Source of the DNA: Punica granatum
Taxonomy: Eukaryota; Streptophyta; Magnoliopsida; Myrtales; Lythraceae
DNA length: 64,000 bases
Assembly: GCF_007655135.1 (NCBI RefSeq)
Contig: NC_045127.1
Coordinates: forward strand, 3,596,001-3,660,000
Direction: 5' to 3'
Numbering within the stretch: position 1 is the stretch's first letter; each line of letters begins with the position of its first letter. The position numbers and the translations under genes are program-made. Under the pieces are notes generated by a model that was not told the origin of the DNA, did no database searches, and was given only the letters and a program-made list of their open reading frames with translations. Positions 13,424 through 24,537 of the stretch are shown here, one piece after another.

Positions 13424-13431
13424 TGTGTATA

Positions 13432-13470
<39 letters not shown>
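13432..13470. repeat. (TG)n(TA)n microsatellite
   Basis: A short GT run followed by about 15 AT units, immediately beyond the candidate Helitron 3' end. Confidence 0.9.
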
Positions 13471-13472
<2 letters not shown>

Positions 13473-15929
13473 TTCGTGGAAGACATTTTTTTTTAATATC
13501 TTGGCACGTAAATGAGAATCCATTCTATCAACAGAAGGCGGGTACAAGAGTATAAATGTCCAAGATAAATTTATAAGGATATGAAAAATAGCGGATCCAT
13601 CGGATAACTACTAATGAAAGTGTATGTAATAAACGCAACAAATAAGCGCAACTCAATTGTAGTAATCTATCCGTGGAAGGACAAGGTCAAAAGGACATTG
13701 TATATTTACTTAAAATAGATAATTAGTTAAAATCAAGAGATTAACTTTCTCCACATTATTTTATAGGGTCTTTTTCAGTTCTAGTTTTCATACGTGTAAA
13801 GCATGTCCTATTGTTAATTTAACGCCATATTTTTCGTTCTTTTTTTGGGTCAGATGGACAATTCGCTTTCAAGATTTACGGCGATCACTGATTTTTCCTT
13901 TTTTTTTTTTAATGAATAGATTCATGAACAAGCTTTGGTCTTATGTTTTGTCTCGATCAAAATAACGTTGTTGTATACTTATATATATATATATATATAT
14001 ATGTGCTGACTCGTATTTGCATCAGCCCACTTGCTGAGATTCCATTAACCTGATAAATCAGTACTGTCTTCAACTTGCAATTTGAAAAAATGTACATACA
14101 CCACGCGGTGCCATTGGTCAAAAGGTGTAAATAAATCTTGTATTCTTCCATAAAAACAAAAAAAAAACCTATTTCTTTTGCCCAAGACAACAATTATTGA
14201 AGGCAGATTACCGGGAGGAACATGAAGCATCAGAAAAAAAGTTATTCTATGATCTCTTTTAATACACCGTTCCGATCTACTAACTATTTATTCAAGCGTT
14301 TTAATAGAAACTCGTAGAATTTTCTTTGATTATATAAAAGATGCGGTTTATTTTCAATTCAAAAAATTCGACGTAGAATCAAAGAATCCTCAGTAGATCT
14401 ACAACTCAAAAAATTGATATCACAATTTTAAGAGGGCGCCGATATAAATCCTGAAAAATTGATCTCACTTAGAAAAAAAGATATAAATCCTGAAAAAGGT
14501 CTAACTAAGGTAATTTTTTTGGTAAACCTACCAGATTTCCACCCTTTTTTTCAATGCGTATTGCAGATTTGCCTGACAGCTTTGACGGGCATATTCTTCC
14601 TTTTCGTTTCTTTTTGTTTTTTATTTACTATTTTGTTGTTTTACTAATGAATTATAATTTTATTATCATCAATGTAGCAGTAATTAATAAACGGACAAGA
14701 CAAGGTTAAGCCGGAGCGAAAGAGAGATGGATTGGATTCCTCGCCCACCACAACAGACAAACATGAGAAGTCAGAGTCAATGACTGTGCGACATGAGAAG
14801 GTGAGGAGATCAGAGTTGGTCCACATGATCTGCTGCCGGTGCACCCGCCCGCATCAGATTTTATTATATTACATATATATATATATATATATTAAACAGA
14901 AAAAGACAGCGGCGGATGACCTGTAATCCATCTCTGCTCCGTACTTCTCACATGTGACAGATAAGTACATACACAGGGCGGAAGAGAGAGAAAGAGAAGG
15001 GTGAAATGAAACGAGACACAGCTTATCTCTCTCTCTGTATTGTCGTGTATTCGAACCTAATCCTAAATCTTGTCTCCAATGGCGTGGTTGCCCATCGTTA
15101 CGCCCATCATCTAAAGGCCCCCGTCCCTCTTCCATTATTGTGATTCCATCCATCATACAAAGGATCTTACGTTAAAACCTATCCAAAAAAAAGAAAAAAA
15201 AGAATCTTGCGGTAAAACCTATCCAAAAAAACGAAGAATCTTAGGGTAAAGTATGCCCGACCTTAGCTGCGTCGACGTCACCTGGCTTGTCAAAGCCGGA
15301 CACTATTCCGTATGTATCCCAACGTACGACTGTTCAATAAATAACCAACATAGCGCACGTTGAGCCCACCGGCCTAGTTTGTGCCCTTATGTGAGCTTTA
15401 ACATCCAACGTATGAAGTCATAGTTCCTTCTTCCACGTGTATGAATATGAAGACGGATCGCTGGACCTGTTGCCTCGATTCGCCACGGAACCGTCTTCAA
15501 ATCTGAGTCAAGGTCGGACTTCTATCTTCATTTGAAAGGACGTCTTCATGCCCTGGCCTACGCATTGCATTATGCGTGCGTGCCATGCCGAGGAGAACCG
15601 GTATGGCCAGCCGAATAAACTCCCTTGCCTTCAAAACAAACCACTTATTTGAAACAAAATATCCAATTTCAGCCCATCAGGGCAATTCACGGGCCTTATG
15701 TGGGCTTTCCGATCTAATCCTCCACAGCTTCAGGCCCTGAGGCCACTTCAACCAGTTTGTTGGGCTCGCGCGTCAGAGATCCGGCCCGGCGCGTGAAGCT
15801 CCCGGACCGAAACTGAACCTCCCCGAAGATCCTGCCTGGACAGATCGCCGAGCTCCCCGGAACCGAAGCTCCTGCTTCCAATGGTAATCTCACCATCGCA
15901 GGACTTGCCGGGCAGCTTGACGCACGAAA
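13471..15929. other. Intergenic and LanC-like promoter side
   Basis: No gene seen. (TA)n runs lie near 13979-14001 and 14873-14891. A small tandem repeat at about 15166-15250 repeats an aaaacctatccaaaaaaa unit with aagaatctt. From about 15250 the base composition becomes more balanced, which suits the promoter and leader of the plus-strand gene starting at 15930; no clear TATA box was found. The frames at 13957-14230 and 14644-15156 are driven by the microsatellites and are not supported as genes. Confidence 0.5.
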
Positions 15930-18013
15930 ATGGCGGACCGTTACTTTCCGAACAAACTGCCGATCGTCGCGGAACCGGCAGCTGAAGAAGCTGCAGCAGC
16001 AGCAGCAGCCGCAGCCTCAGCCGCAGCCGCCGGAGGTGGCGGAGACTCGCTCTCTCAGCTACTGCATCTCCCTTACAAGACTCTGTCGGAGAGGCTGAAA
16101 GCAGTGGCGTTGGATCTCAAAGACACGGTATCCACGCTCTTACTCGTTGCTCTTCATACCCTGCTAGACAATTTGGAAACTCAATATAATCGATTCGTCA
16201 TATACCGAGATATGACCGTTGAAATTTTGGGGCCCTGTTGCTGCAGGTGGTGAGGCAGACGTGGGGGGTGAGTGGCAGAAGGTTGCAGGACTATAGTCTG
16301 TACACCGGCGCCCTCGGGACGGCTTATCTCGTCTTCAAAGCTTATGAGATTACCCGTAATGAGAATGATCTCAAGCTGTGCTCAGAAATAGTCAGAGCTT
16401 GTGATTCTGCTTCTCGTAGCAATGAAGAGAACTATTTTGAACTGAAGAGCTGGTCTACGAATCTCCGAAATCTAGTAGTTCGGTTTATGGAACAGGATTA
16501 GGTACATGTATCGGTTACAGACTATAAAAGTGCGTATTTTTCAGTTGATGGAGTCGGTTGGTATGGAGGCAGTCTTGATCATTCGCATAGGAGGTGTTCT
16601 TTCTTGGTTTTGTCTACTTATTACTATCAGTAATCAAGCTTCTCGTAGTAGTTTAAGTTTAGGCTGGTTGTGTAACCATAAGCAAAGAGGAGCCAAACGG
16701 GTTAAGCCCAATAGCACTCGCATCCCTGATTTGCTTTACAATGGTTCTGTCATCCCACATAGCCGGTTCCTCTAGGCTTTGATGCACTTCATTGGCTGCC
16801 GATGCTAATATCGGAACCTTGCAGGCGAGTGACATTCATATGTGGTCAGGCTGGAGTTTTTGCTCTTGGCGCTGTTGTGGCAAAGCATGCTGGAGATGAC
16901 CGGCTGCTCAATCACTACTTGACCCAATTCAGAGAGGTCCAAGCAATTAATTGATTTTGAGTTCAGTTTTCTGTATACAAGAGAGCTTTCTTTTGTGGGA
17001 CTTACGTATGTGATAATATATGTTTGAGCAGATACGACTTCCCAGAGACTTGCCGAATGAGCTTCTGTATGGGCGGGCTGGCTTCTTGTGGGCTTGCTCA
17101 TTCTTAAACAAGCATATCGGTAAAGATACAATATCAACAGCTCACATGGTATGGAATGGAATTATTTAAGCTCTTGCTTCTTAAGATTACTTGCTGTGAT
17201 ACACTCATTAAGAGGTTTGTGGTGTCGTCAGAGACCTGTTGTCAATGATATAATAAAGATGGGGAGACAACTGGCCAAGAACGAGAAATGCCCGTTGATG
17301 TATGAATGGCATGGGAAGAAGTATTGGGGCGCAGCCCATGGGTTGGCAGGGATTATGCATATCTTGATGCACATGGAACTGAAACCTGACGAGGTGGAGG
17401 ATGTCAAGGGTACACTCAGGTACATGGTAAAGAATCGTTTTCCAAGTGGTAATTATCCCTCCAGTGAAGGAAGCGAGAACGATCGTCTTGTTCACTGGTG
17501 CCATGGTGCTCCAGGGGTTGCACTTACACTCGTAAAAGCTGCTGAGGTATGTCATCATGCTTAGGTTTATTAGTCAGTATTCCCATGAAGAATAAACTAA
17601 GGAATAGTTCTAAGGAAACTCGAATTCCTTTTCTTGATGAAACATTTCATAAATCAATATTCTTCCATTTTCAGGTTTTCGGGAGCAAGGAGTTTTTGCA
17701 AGCTGCTATGGAGGCAGGAGAGGTGGTGTGGAATCGAGGCCTCCTCAAGCGGGTCGGGATCTGCCATGGTATCAGTGGAAACACCTATGTGTTCCACTCC
17801 CTGTATCGGCTGACAGGCAATGCAGAGTATTTGTATCGTGCCAAAGCTTTCGCCTGCTTCCTTCATGACAGAGCCCTGGGGCTCATATCAGAGGGGAAGA
17901 TGCATGGAGGAGATCGACCTTATTCTATGTTCGAAGGCATTGGGGGAATGGCTTTCCTCTTTATGGATATGATTGACCCATCCAAGGCTAGGTTCCCAGG
18001 CTATGAAATCTGA
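15930..18013 (+). CDS. LanC-like protein (GCR2/GCL family)
   Basis: Six exons: 15930-16127, 16247-16452, 16825-16936, 17032-17148, 17232-17546, 17675-18013; 428 residues, slightly longer than the roughly 400-residue plant LanC-like proteins. The fold is an alpha/alpha toroid related to bacterial lanthionine cyclases. The expected zinc ligands are present: Cys301 in HWCHGAPG and Cys346-His347 in GICHGISGN, plus YEWHGKKYWGAAHG. The protein is soluble by sequence; plant members were once proposed as ABA receptors, which has been disputed, so no substrate is given. The N terminus carries an alanine tract (about residues 19-34) coded by GCA/GCC repeats. Exon 2 is the weak point: the only donor that keeps frame (16453) inserts about 11 residues relative to the family before RVTFICG. 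Intron 2 retained would stop at about 16499. Confidence 0.92.
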
Positions 18014-18588
18014 TCAGGTTGTGACCGATGCTCTTGAGGCATAATTTACTTTAGAGTGGATATAATGTACAGTAGTTCGACCGAAATGTGGGTGTGTCTA
18101 GTGACTTAGATGAACGAAAGCGAGATGTTTCCAATCTCCAACGTTTGATAAAATCCAATAAGAATGTGTTTGACATGGAAAAGCAGGAACATTTGAAACT
18201 GAATGGCCATTTATTTGCTGATTTCATGTTCCTATGTACCGAACATGACCTTAGGCCCCAATTATCATTGGTTAGAGCCGCCGGAGAACGAACTTGAGAC
18301 ATGTCGTGTGTTGCAAGCTCTGAGCATTGACATGGAATCTCGCAATGCCTGAGCTATTAACTGTTGTAACTTGTAATTGGTCTGTTTTAAGGAACTCTTT
18401 CAAATCAACCCCCTATTTATTTCTGACATACACGGAAGTGACAGATCCAACAAAAAATGTGGCAAGTACACGATGCAGTGCATAACGGTATAGGACGCCG
18501 CTAGTACTAACATCATCAACTGGCAAATGGGAAGCAATATCAGATGCAATCGTCAATTGGTTTCAATCAAGAGAGCCGATCAATGCAA
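18014..18588. other. Shared 3' region between the convergent LanC-like and DUF1218 genes
   Basis: No coding exon seen. The two genes run toward each other and their 3' UTRs must end here; possible poly(A) signals were not resolved. The short overlapping frames at 18051-18302 match nothing I recognise. Confidence 0.5.
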
Positions 18589-19830
18589 TCACTTGTAGGT
18601 TCCTAAGCCAACCGCAGCTTCTCTGCTGCCGGGGCCATAAGGGGCGATGCTGTCAAGCGCCTTGGAGTAGCAAACGTAGTAGAACTCGGAGACTATGGTG
18701 GTGAAGAAGATGAAGGCTGCCCCTGCCCCGAACACGCCCTTCCTTAGTGTCTGACATGATGGTGGGTTCGCCGAGAACACTGCGCGGTACTTGGTGTGGT
18801 AGGCGTTCCTCACTGACCCTGCCAGCAGACATGCCTCCGCAATAAAGAAGACGACCCTGCAATAGGGGTCTTTGTAACAACGTTACAGTCTCAGATAGTA
18901 ATCGAATAGCAAGAAAAATAGAAGTTCGACTGTTGCGAATGAAATTAGCTGTTATGTGCGGGTACCAGCAGGTGATGAAGAGGATGACACCCCAAGCTCG
19001 GGATCCGCTGGGGCTGAGTGGCTTGCCGCAGCAGAAGCATTTGGTCGCAACCATCACGATGATTTGGGTGAGCAAGAGGAACAGAAAGGCCCCGACTCCA
19101 TACCCGGTTGCTATATCCGAGTCATATTGACAGTAATTGTAGTCTTTCTCCTGGTCTTGCACAACCTTTGCCTGTACAAAATAGAAGTCCGAAAAAAGTA
19201 AGAAACTAAAAATCAATCAACTACTTCTCCAAAAGTTGCTATTATGTTCGACAGATTTCATTCGAGCCTAATCTCGGCATCCACCATCAAATGTGAGATA
19301 CGTCATGGCAATGCAGATCCTACTGATTCATGTTTGTCGATGCCATGGAACCCCACTGGACACACGATATCTCATATGATCCTTGTCCTATTCGCATCCA
19401 TTGCACCTACATATTGCCGATCTCAAGACGCACATCGGATTTGAAGTCGTTCCCCGAACTAGATAGGACGAGTATAGTTCGCGATGATATACAACTCGAG
19501 AGCTAACTGCATCGAAGGACTAATAACTAACTAAACTGTTTCTTGAGAAGAAAGCATAGAACAATCCCATATGGGCATTCGGACAAGGAGACAACGACTG
19601 GTTTCTTCTCCTCGGCTGGATTGGTTTGGAACACTATTCAGCCGAAACAAGACTCCTCGATGGGGCTCGGTGACATACGAAAACATAGCTGAGTGAAGGA
19701 CAGAGAGGAGTTGCGACCGAGGATGATGACATATACTTACAGTGCTTCTCCTCTGCTCAGCAGCAACCGCAAGAGAGAAGGCAATGAGATCTAACACGAA
19801 GACTGTGATGAGGAGCAGCTTGGACGCCAT
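18589..19830 (-). CDS. DUF1218 membrane protein (MWL/VCC-type family)
   Basis: Three exons on the minus strand: 19830-19741, 19171-18966, 18856-18589; 187 residues. The start MASKLLLITVFVLDLIAFSL is a hydrophobic first membrane segment or signal anchor. Conserved DUF1218 features follow: a YNYCQYDSD motif, a second membrane segment (GVGAFLFLLLTQIIVMVA), a cysteine cluster CFCCGKPLSP, SRAWGVILFITCW, and a fourth hydrophobic stretch before YVCYSKAL. Arabidopsis relatives include proteins affecting secondary-wall lignin (MWL) and vein patterning (VCC); the role here is unknown. The gene converges on the LanC-like gene; the two stop codons are about 575 bases apart. A (TTC)n tract lies in its presumed leader. 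Confidence 0.9.
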
Positions 19831-19911
19831 TGACGGTGAAGTCAGCAGAGCTCAAATGCAGTTTTAACTGCAACAACAAGAATCAAGAAACAGAGAGATC
19901 TAGCCCCTTTG

Positions 19912-19934
19912 GTCTTCTTCTTCTTCTTCTTATT
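19912..19934. repeat. (TTC)n microsatellite in the DUF1218 leader
   Basis: About seven CTT units on the plus strand, so a GAA tract in the presumed 5' leader of the minus-strand DUF1218 gene, about 80 bases upstream of its ATG. Confidence 0.85.
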
Positions 19935-20098
19935 CTGTCTCTCTGCTCAGAACATATAACAATGTTGGAGACAGGATCTGGGGAGCAATGATTTGTGGAT
20001 GTTGGGGGAAATAAATTAACGAGGAGATGTATTTGTAATCATCAGATGAGGAGTAGAGGAGAAAGAGACAGAGTACCCTTTTGAAATGAAGATGGTCA

Positions 20099-20107
20099 GC
20101 TATATAT
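20099..20107 (-). promoter_or_regulatory. Possible TATA box of the DUF1218 gene
   Basis: On the minus strand aaatatatagc lies about 270 bases upstream of the ATG at 19830. It is the nearest TATA-like motif; a transcription start was not determined. Confidence 0.3.
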
Positions 20108-20238
20108 TTCACTTGCAGTTGCAGTGACTGACAATTTTTCTGTTAATGAAAAAGAAATTAACAAAAAGAAAAAAAAATAAATAATGCATGAGTTAAAGTG
20201 CCACCATAGCTTAAAAAACAAGCCGTGAACTCTTTATG

Positions 20239-20583
20239 TTACAGAATTGGATTCTCTTTGTGTTTGAGGGACATGGTGAAATTTGGGAAACAGTTGAAAT
20301 GGACTGGCCCGTCACACAGACTAGTCTCTACTGTCCTAAGGATGGATTCATGGTAATTCAGAAGCCTAGCATCCCTAAGCACTAGGAGTACTGAGGTATC
20401 TAAACCTTCTCTGGTCAGGGGTTTTATGCCCACTTGGACAAGCCCTATATGGATGAAGTTGTATTTATCGTTATGTTTTTTCAGGGACTCTTGGTTCAAG
20501 AGTTTTATGGTTTGTGAAGAGTTTTTTAGGGGAATGTCCCGCTCTTCTGTTGTTATGGTGTAATCGGTTTTTGGAACAGATTT
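20239..20583 (-). pseudogene. Endogenous caulimovirid movement-protein fragment
   Basis: A minus-strand frame open from a stop at 20586-20584 to a stop near 20239. It carries KYNFIHIGLVQV, IKPLTREGL and SSLCDGPVHFN-type motifs that I recognise from the movement-protein domain of caulimovirid-like sequences integrated in plant genomes. It has no ATG at its start and ends abruptly after the LSLKH region, so it is a truncated relic. It lies just downstream of the protease-containing fragment on the same strand. In exogenous genomes movement protein precedes coat and protease, so this order indicates tandem or circular rearrangement with loss of the replicase region. Confidence 0.7.
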
Positions 20584-20639
20584 TCAACATTATGGTGAGA
20601 GATCTCATCTTTTACCCAACCTATTTGCCTCTCAGCTGC

Positions 20640-22028
20640 CTATATCATGTCCAGATTTCTGGTTACAGGTTTTGTTATGAAAGGGAAAAGGGTTTTGCTT
20701 CCTAAGTACACCGTTTTTATGCCTGAATTGGTGAGCAGGAAGGGTTTAATGAGCTGAATGAAGGGTGTTCCTAGTATGACTTCATTTTTTAAGTCTTGGA
20801 CAACTAGGAAACCAGTTTTGTATGTTGAATCTTCATTTTTAACTTCTGCTTCTACAATTTTATGAGTGATTTTCAGTTTGTTGTTGCTGGCAGAACGTAA
20901 AGATTCATGGGTCAATTCGCAGTATTTTTTAGGGATTATTCCCTCCCTCGCACAATTGGCGTCTGCACCTGTATCCAACAGGGCAGTTACTTCCATTTGG
21001 AAGTCGTTCACCTTGATTGTAGGTTTTAGGAGGTATTTCTGATAAGTGAATTCCTGGTTTTTACACTCAGGTTTGGGTTCAGCATCGTCTAAGATCTGAA
21101 CCAGCTTTTTATCAGTTTTCAGAGTTTTTACTTCTTTATGGAGCTCATTGAGTTTTTGGCGAAGTTTTAACTCTGCTTGAAGTCTTTCTTTTTCCCGGTT
21201 TTCATGCTCTTGGGCGCGGGTATTCCTGATCATCATGTTGAGTAACCTAAGGTTTTTGGTTTGCTCAGGTTCTTTTGGCTCAACATATTTTGGAGGGGGT
21301 TTTTTGAGAGGCTCTATGGGTGAAGTTCTTGATTGGCTTGGACAACTAGAGGTCCCTACCTGGTTGGCTACAGGCTTGGTGACTTCTTGTTCTATCCTAT
21401 CCAATTGGGAACCTATGGTGTGGAGACACTGGTTTGTGAAATTATTTTGTTCAAAGATGTTTTTAATATCTTTGGGTTCCAGTGAATTGTCCACTTTCAT
21501 TTTGAAGGGAGAGGCCTTGACCTCTGCTTTTTGATGGGTTATTTGGATGGTTCCTAAAGGTGGATGTGTTGACTCAACCGGGTCTGCGTTCGCAAGATCC
21601 CACTTTATGGTTTTCTGAGTTACACATACCATTCTTTTAGGTGCGAAATGATTTTCAAACCAATCCCAAAATAGGATATTGTTGGAGTTTTTTAGCACGA
21701 ATGCTGTCCATTCTACCCTGATATGAGATTTGGTATATTCTTCGGAGAATGTCTCGTGGAGCCATCTCCTCTTATGGTCATTATGGGGTGCTAGGAAATC
21801 ACTCCTAAGCTTATCGTAATCTATCTCAAATTTCTTGACTACTGTGTCTTCCCTAGGGACACTCGACACAGACAGTGCTATCTGAGCTCTACATTCAGCT
21901 AATTTTTGGTTTATTCTATCTTGAAAAGAATTTCTTCTGTAGATAGAATTATTATCGATTATGTGATGAGAACCTGTAACTCTTCCTGAAGAATGGGTCT
22001 TAGAAGACGCAGTTGCCCCTGAAAAAAT
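20640..22028 (-). pseudogene. Endogenous caulimovirid polyprotein fragment (coat-like region to aspartic protease)
   Basis: An open minus-strand frame from about 22028 to a stop at 20640, without ATG; 409 codons lie after the first GTG at 21869. In order: a linker; an ILFWDWF-containing domain preceded by YDKLRSDF; a charged coiled-coil-like stretch (EKERLQAELKLRQKLNELHK); and a retropepsin-type aspartic protease with LLDTGADAN (DTG active site) and an ILGTPF flap-side motif. This matches the gag/protease middle of caulimovirid polyproteins. No reverse transcriptase or RNase H follows. The long uninterrupted frame implies a fairly young or constrained insertion, but both ends are broken. Confidence 0.7.
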
Positions 22029-22683
22029 TCAAAATGAGGAACTTAGTCGAGTGAGCCAGTTCCAAGATGGGAGAGTTTCCATAAGCTTTCACCATAGGAG
22101 ATCAGTCGACATACAGTCAACCTCAACCCCATCGATAAATTCTTCCTTTAGAAGCCCTGAGCTTAGAAGGAGATCATTCAGTGTTATCCCATCGGCGAAC
22201 ACTTTTCAAACAGCTACTGAAAACCCTCCTAGGACTGCCAACCTTAGAGGAATAAGTAGTGTCGCCACCGATATCCCTAGACCAGTGTACTCTGCCCCCA
22301 TCACAGATGAAACTGAGTCTTCGCCACCTTCACCCACATTCTCATCCATAACCGATGCAACCAGAATCAATCCTAATCCTGAGATCTATGTTATTGAGAA
22401 ATCATTTTCAATAGCCTCAGCCATCCTTAGGAATGACTTCTGCTCCAAAGAAAATGAAAAAAGAAAAAACTGGTTGTATGATGTCTTTACAAAAAAATAC
22501 GTAGAGACCATAATGCAAAACAGTTGGATCTTCTGGATGGAAGAAAATAGAAAGAACATCCTTTTCTGGGATTGGTTTTACCAATTCTTCATGGAAGAAA
22601 AGGCTCTCAAATTCACTGAAAAAACCATAACCTGGAAACTACCTTTTAACAATGGTATCAGAGCCAAGAATAGGTGGGGATAG
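21970..22683 (+). pseudogene. Second endogenous caulimovirid fragment (post-movement linker and coat-like domain)
   Basis: An open plus-strand frame from about 21970, with viral-type similarity recognisable from about 22030 (FQDGRVSISF), a serine/proline-rich linker, then a KNILFWDWF domain. This domain is homologous to, but clearly different from, the one on the minus strand at 21600-21830, so the two fragments come from two copies or two virus lineages. Both fragments begin at about 22025 and run away from each other. Similarity ends where the frame runs into a tRNA-Met primer-binding site, and the frame stops at 22683. Confidence 0.65.
22653..22667 (+). promoter_or_regulatory. tRNA-Met primer-binding site (TGGTATCAGAGCCAA)
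   Basis: TGGTATCAGAGCC is complementary to the 3' end of plant initiator tRNA-Met and is the standard minus-strand primer site of caulimovirids and of many LTR retrotransposons. It sits exactly where similarity of the plus-strand viral domain stops, in sense orientation with that fragment. Confidence 0.75.
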
Positions 22684-23332
22684 GATGTATATTCCGTTTA
22701 GGATACTTAGATCCATGTAGATCTCATATTTATCTTGACAGTATATGCATATCAGATCCATGTTCTATATATATATTTCAATGAAAAAGAGGCTGGAACT
22801 GAGCTTAAGTTAAACAATTCAAAGGATGTCGAAGTAGAAACCCCAACGAGGTCTCCTACAACAATTGTCCTAAGGCGTTAGGAATCGAATTAAAAACACA
22901 CGAACACCTATAGAAAAATAAAGTGAGAAAAAAAAATCATTTCGAAAAGTATTGGGAGCTTTTAGATTCGATCCTTCCAACTGCCAAATTTATTTCTATG
23001 GGTGCTAGTGCTACCTACTTTCATAGCTACCTACCTACCCATTATCGATCGAGTCGAAGATCAAGAGTTAGAATTTATAATCGATGTGCTCAAATGCACT
23101 TCTCTGGCCTTCTTGTAATAGACAAATCTGCTCAATCAAATCAGTAATAAGATTACATCAAAAATATTCATGGAAATATATTCCATATTACGAAACTTTC
23201 TCTTTAATACGCGGTTGAACTGATCACTGATAACATAAAAGACTAATGAGCTCACGTAAGAATACTCATAAATATTATCGGTTTTGAGCACCAATTTTTT
23301 TTAAGTGAAAATTATTGATTAGTTGTTATCAC

Positions 23333-23374
<42 letters not shown>

Positions 23375-23734
23375 TTTCCCAATCACCTGTACAGGTTAAA
23401 AAGGGTTTTACTTTGAAATGGTTATGGTGATTGGGCCGTAAAGAATAAAGCGAAGGGAAGGAAGGAAGAAATGAACATTGATGCTGAGGGATTGTCGGTG
23501 ATGGAAAGGGAGCAATTGGAAGAATGTGATGCTTCTGTATCGTAAAGTCCCCACCTTTCTATTAATAACCTTTTCCCCAAATTAGTTTTATTGTTTTTTC
23601 TTAAACGGATCCGACGGCTGCTATGTGGGTGTGTCTCTTGGGACACGCGTACGTGTATTAAGAATAAGAAAATCATTTTTATCTTTATCTTTTTTTTTTG
23701 CCCACCCAAGTTTTCACAAGTTTAAGCAACGCCT
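22684..23734. other. Intergenic, possible viral leader then ordinary DNA
   Basis: The first 150-250 bases after the primer-binding site may be viral leader (a ctatatatatattt run near 22765), but no coding similarity was seen. The rest is AT-rich without a supported gene. Confidence 0.4.
23332..23374. repeat. (CT)n(AT)n compound microsatellite
   Basis: About 13 CT units followed by about 8 AT units. Confidence 0.9.
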
Positions 23735-23870
23735 AATTCAATCCGAGTTAAGTGATTTAAGTCGATTCATTAAGAAATAAAATTCTCACAGTTAAATTTT
23801 TTTTCTATTCATGAAATTCGAACTCAAGAGCTTGTTTAGAAGAGTAACAAGCGTTGGATCACTTGAATTT
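23735..23870 (-). repeat. SINE-like element, family B, minus-strand copy
   Basis: Reverse-complement reading gives aattcaagtgat ... gagttcgaatttcatgaatag ... ttaatgaatcgacttaa, matching the copies at 1056-1280 and 32105-32280, with a B box-like gttcgaa. An oligo-T run at 23868-23882 sits at its 5' side on this strand. Confidence 0.45.
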
Positions 23871-24537
23871 TTTTTTTTTTTTAAAATTTAGGTGAAGGAA
23901 AAAAATGAGAAATTGATGGAGGGAGGAGGTCAAGAAAGGAATGAAGGAAACTTTGCTTTCAATATTGGGCTGGACCTCACTGTCATGGTCGTGACTCCTT
24001 AGCTGGCACTCTCTCCACCTACACAGTCTTCTCGAATGCTCCTTCTGCTGCTGCTTTTTTTTTTTTTTTTTTTAAATGATATCGATGGAGAGGGGACTCC
24101 ATGATAAACATCCATGCACTAAAAAAGCATCTAGCACGTACACAACTTATCGGCATGGACCATGTTCAACTTTGAGTACGTAAGACTCATACCGAGATGT
24201 CCAATCCAGAATGTGCACGGGCACGGTTGATTTTAGTTCCTTCCTTCGGAATGCAGGATTATAGATCTCTCATTCATTCATTTTAAAAAGGAAGAGGAAC
24301 GTGAAACATATATCTGCTGTGCTCTATTCATGGCCCCGAAGATATTATGTGTAGATTCATTATCTTATGTGCGAATGCAGGGGAATGGAATTGATGTTAA
24401 TTAAAAGATGAACCAAATTAGAAAGCATCTTAAGATTGCCCAAGACAAACCCCGCGTGCACGAGATATCAATCAGTTGATACGTGGGAATTTATGGACAG
24501 TTATCGTGGCAAAGAATTAATTGTTTAGATTCTCACT
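23871..24537. other. Intergenic, no gene seen
   Basis: A poly-T run near 24055-24073 and mixed sequence; no supported exon. Confidence 0.5.

Larger units (their letters stand above)
20239..22683. mobile_element. Rearranged endogenous pararetrovirus cluster
   Basis: Three caulimovirid-derived pieces in about 2.4 kb: movement fragment (-), coat-like/protease fragment (-) and linker/coat-like fragment (+). The junction of the opposed pieces is near 22025. No reverse transcriptase, RNase H or complete genome is visible, so it is a non-functional relic. Membership in Caulimoviridae (petuvirus or florendovirus-like) is inferred from motifs only. Confidence 0.65.

Noticed and set aside
14644..15156. 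Overlapping frames of 64-95 codons on both strands
   Set aside because: Contain Ile-Tyr repeats from the (TA)n microsatellite and no conserved motif.
15930..18013. Bacterial lanthipeptide cluster because of the LanC-like gene
   Set aside because: The gene has five introns, a plant-type sequence and no LanA/LanB/LanM neighbours; plant LanC-like proteins are ordinary eukaryotic genes.
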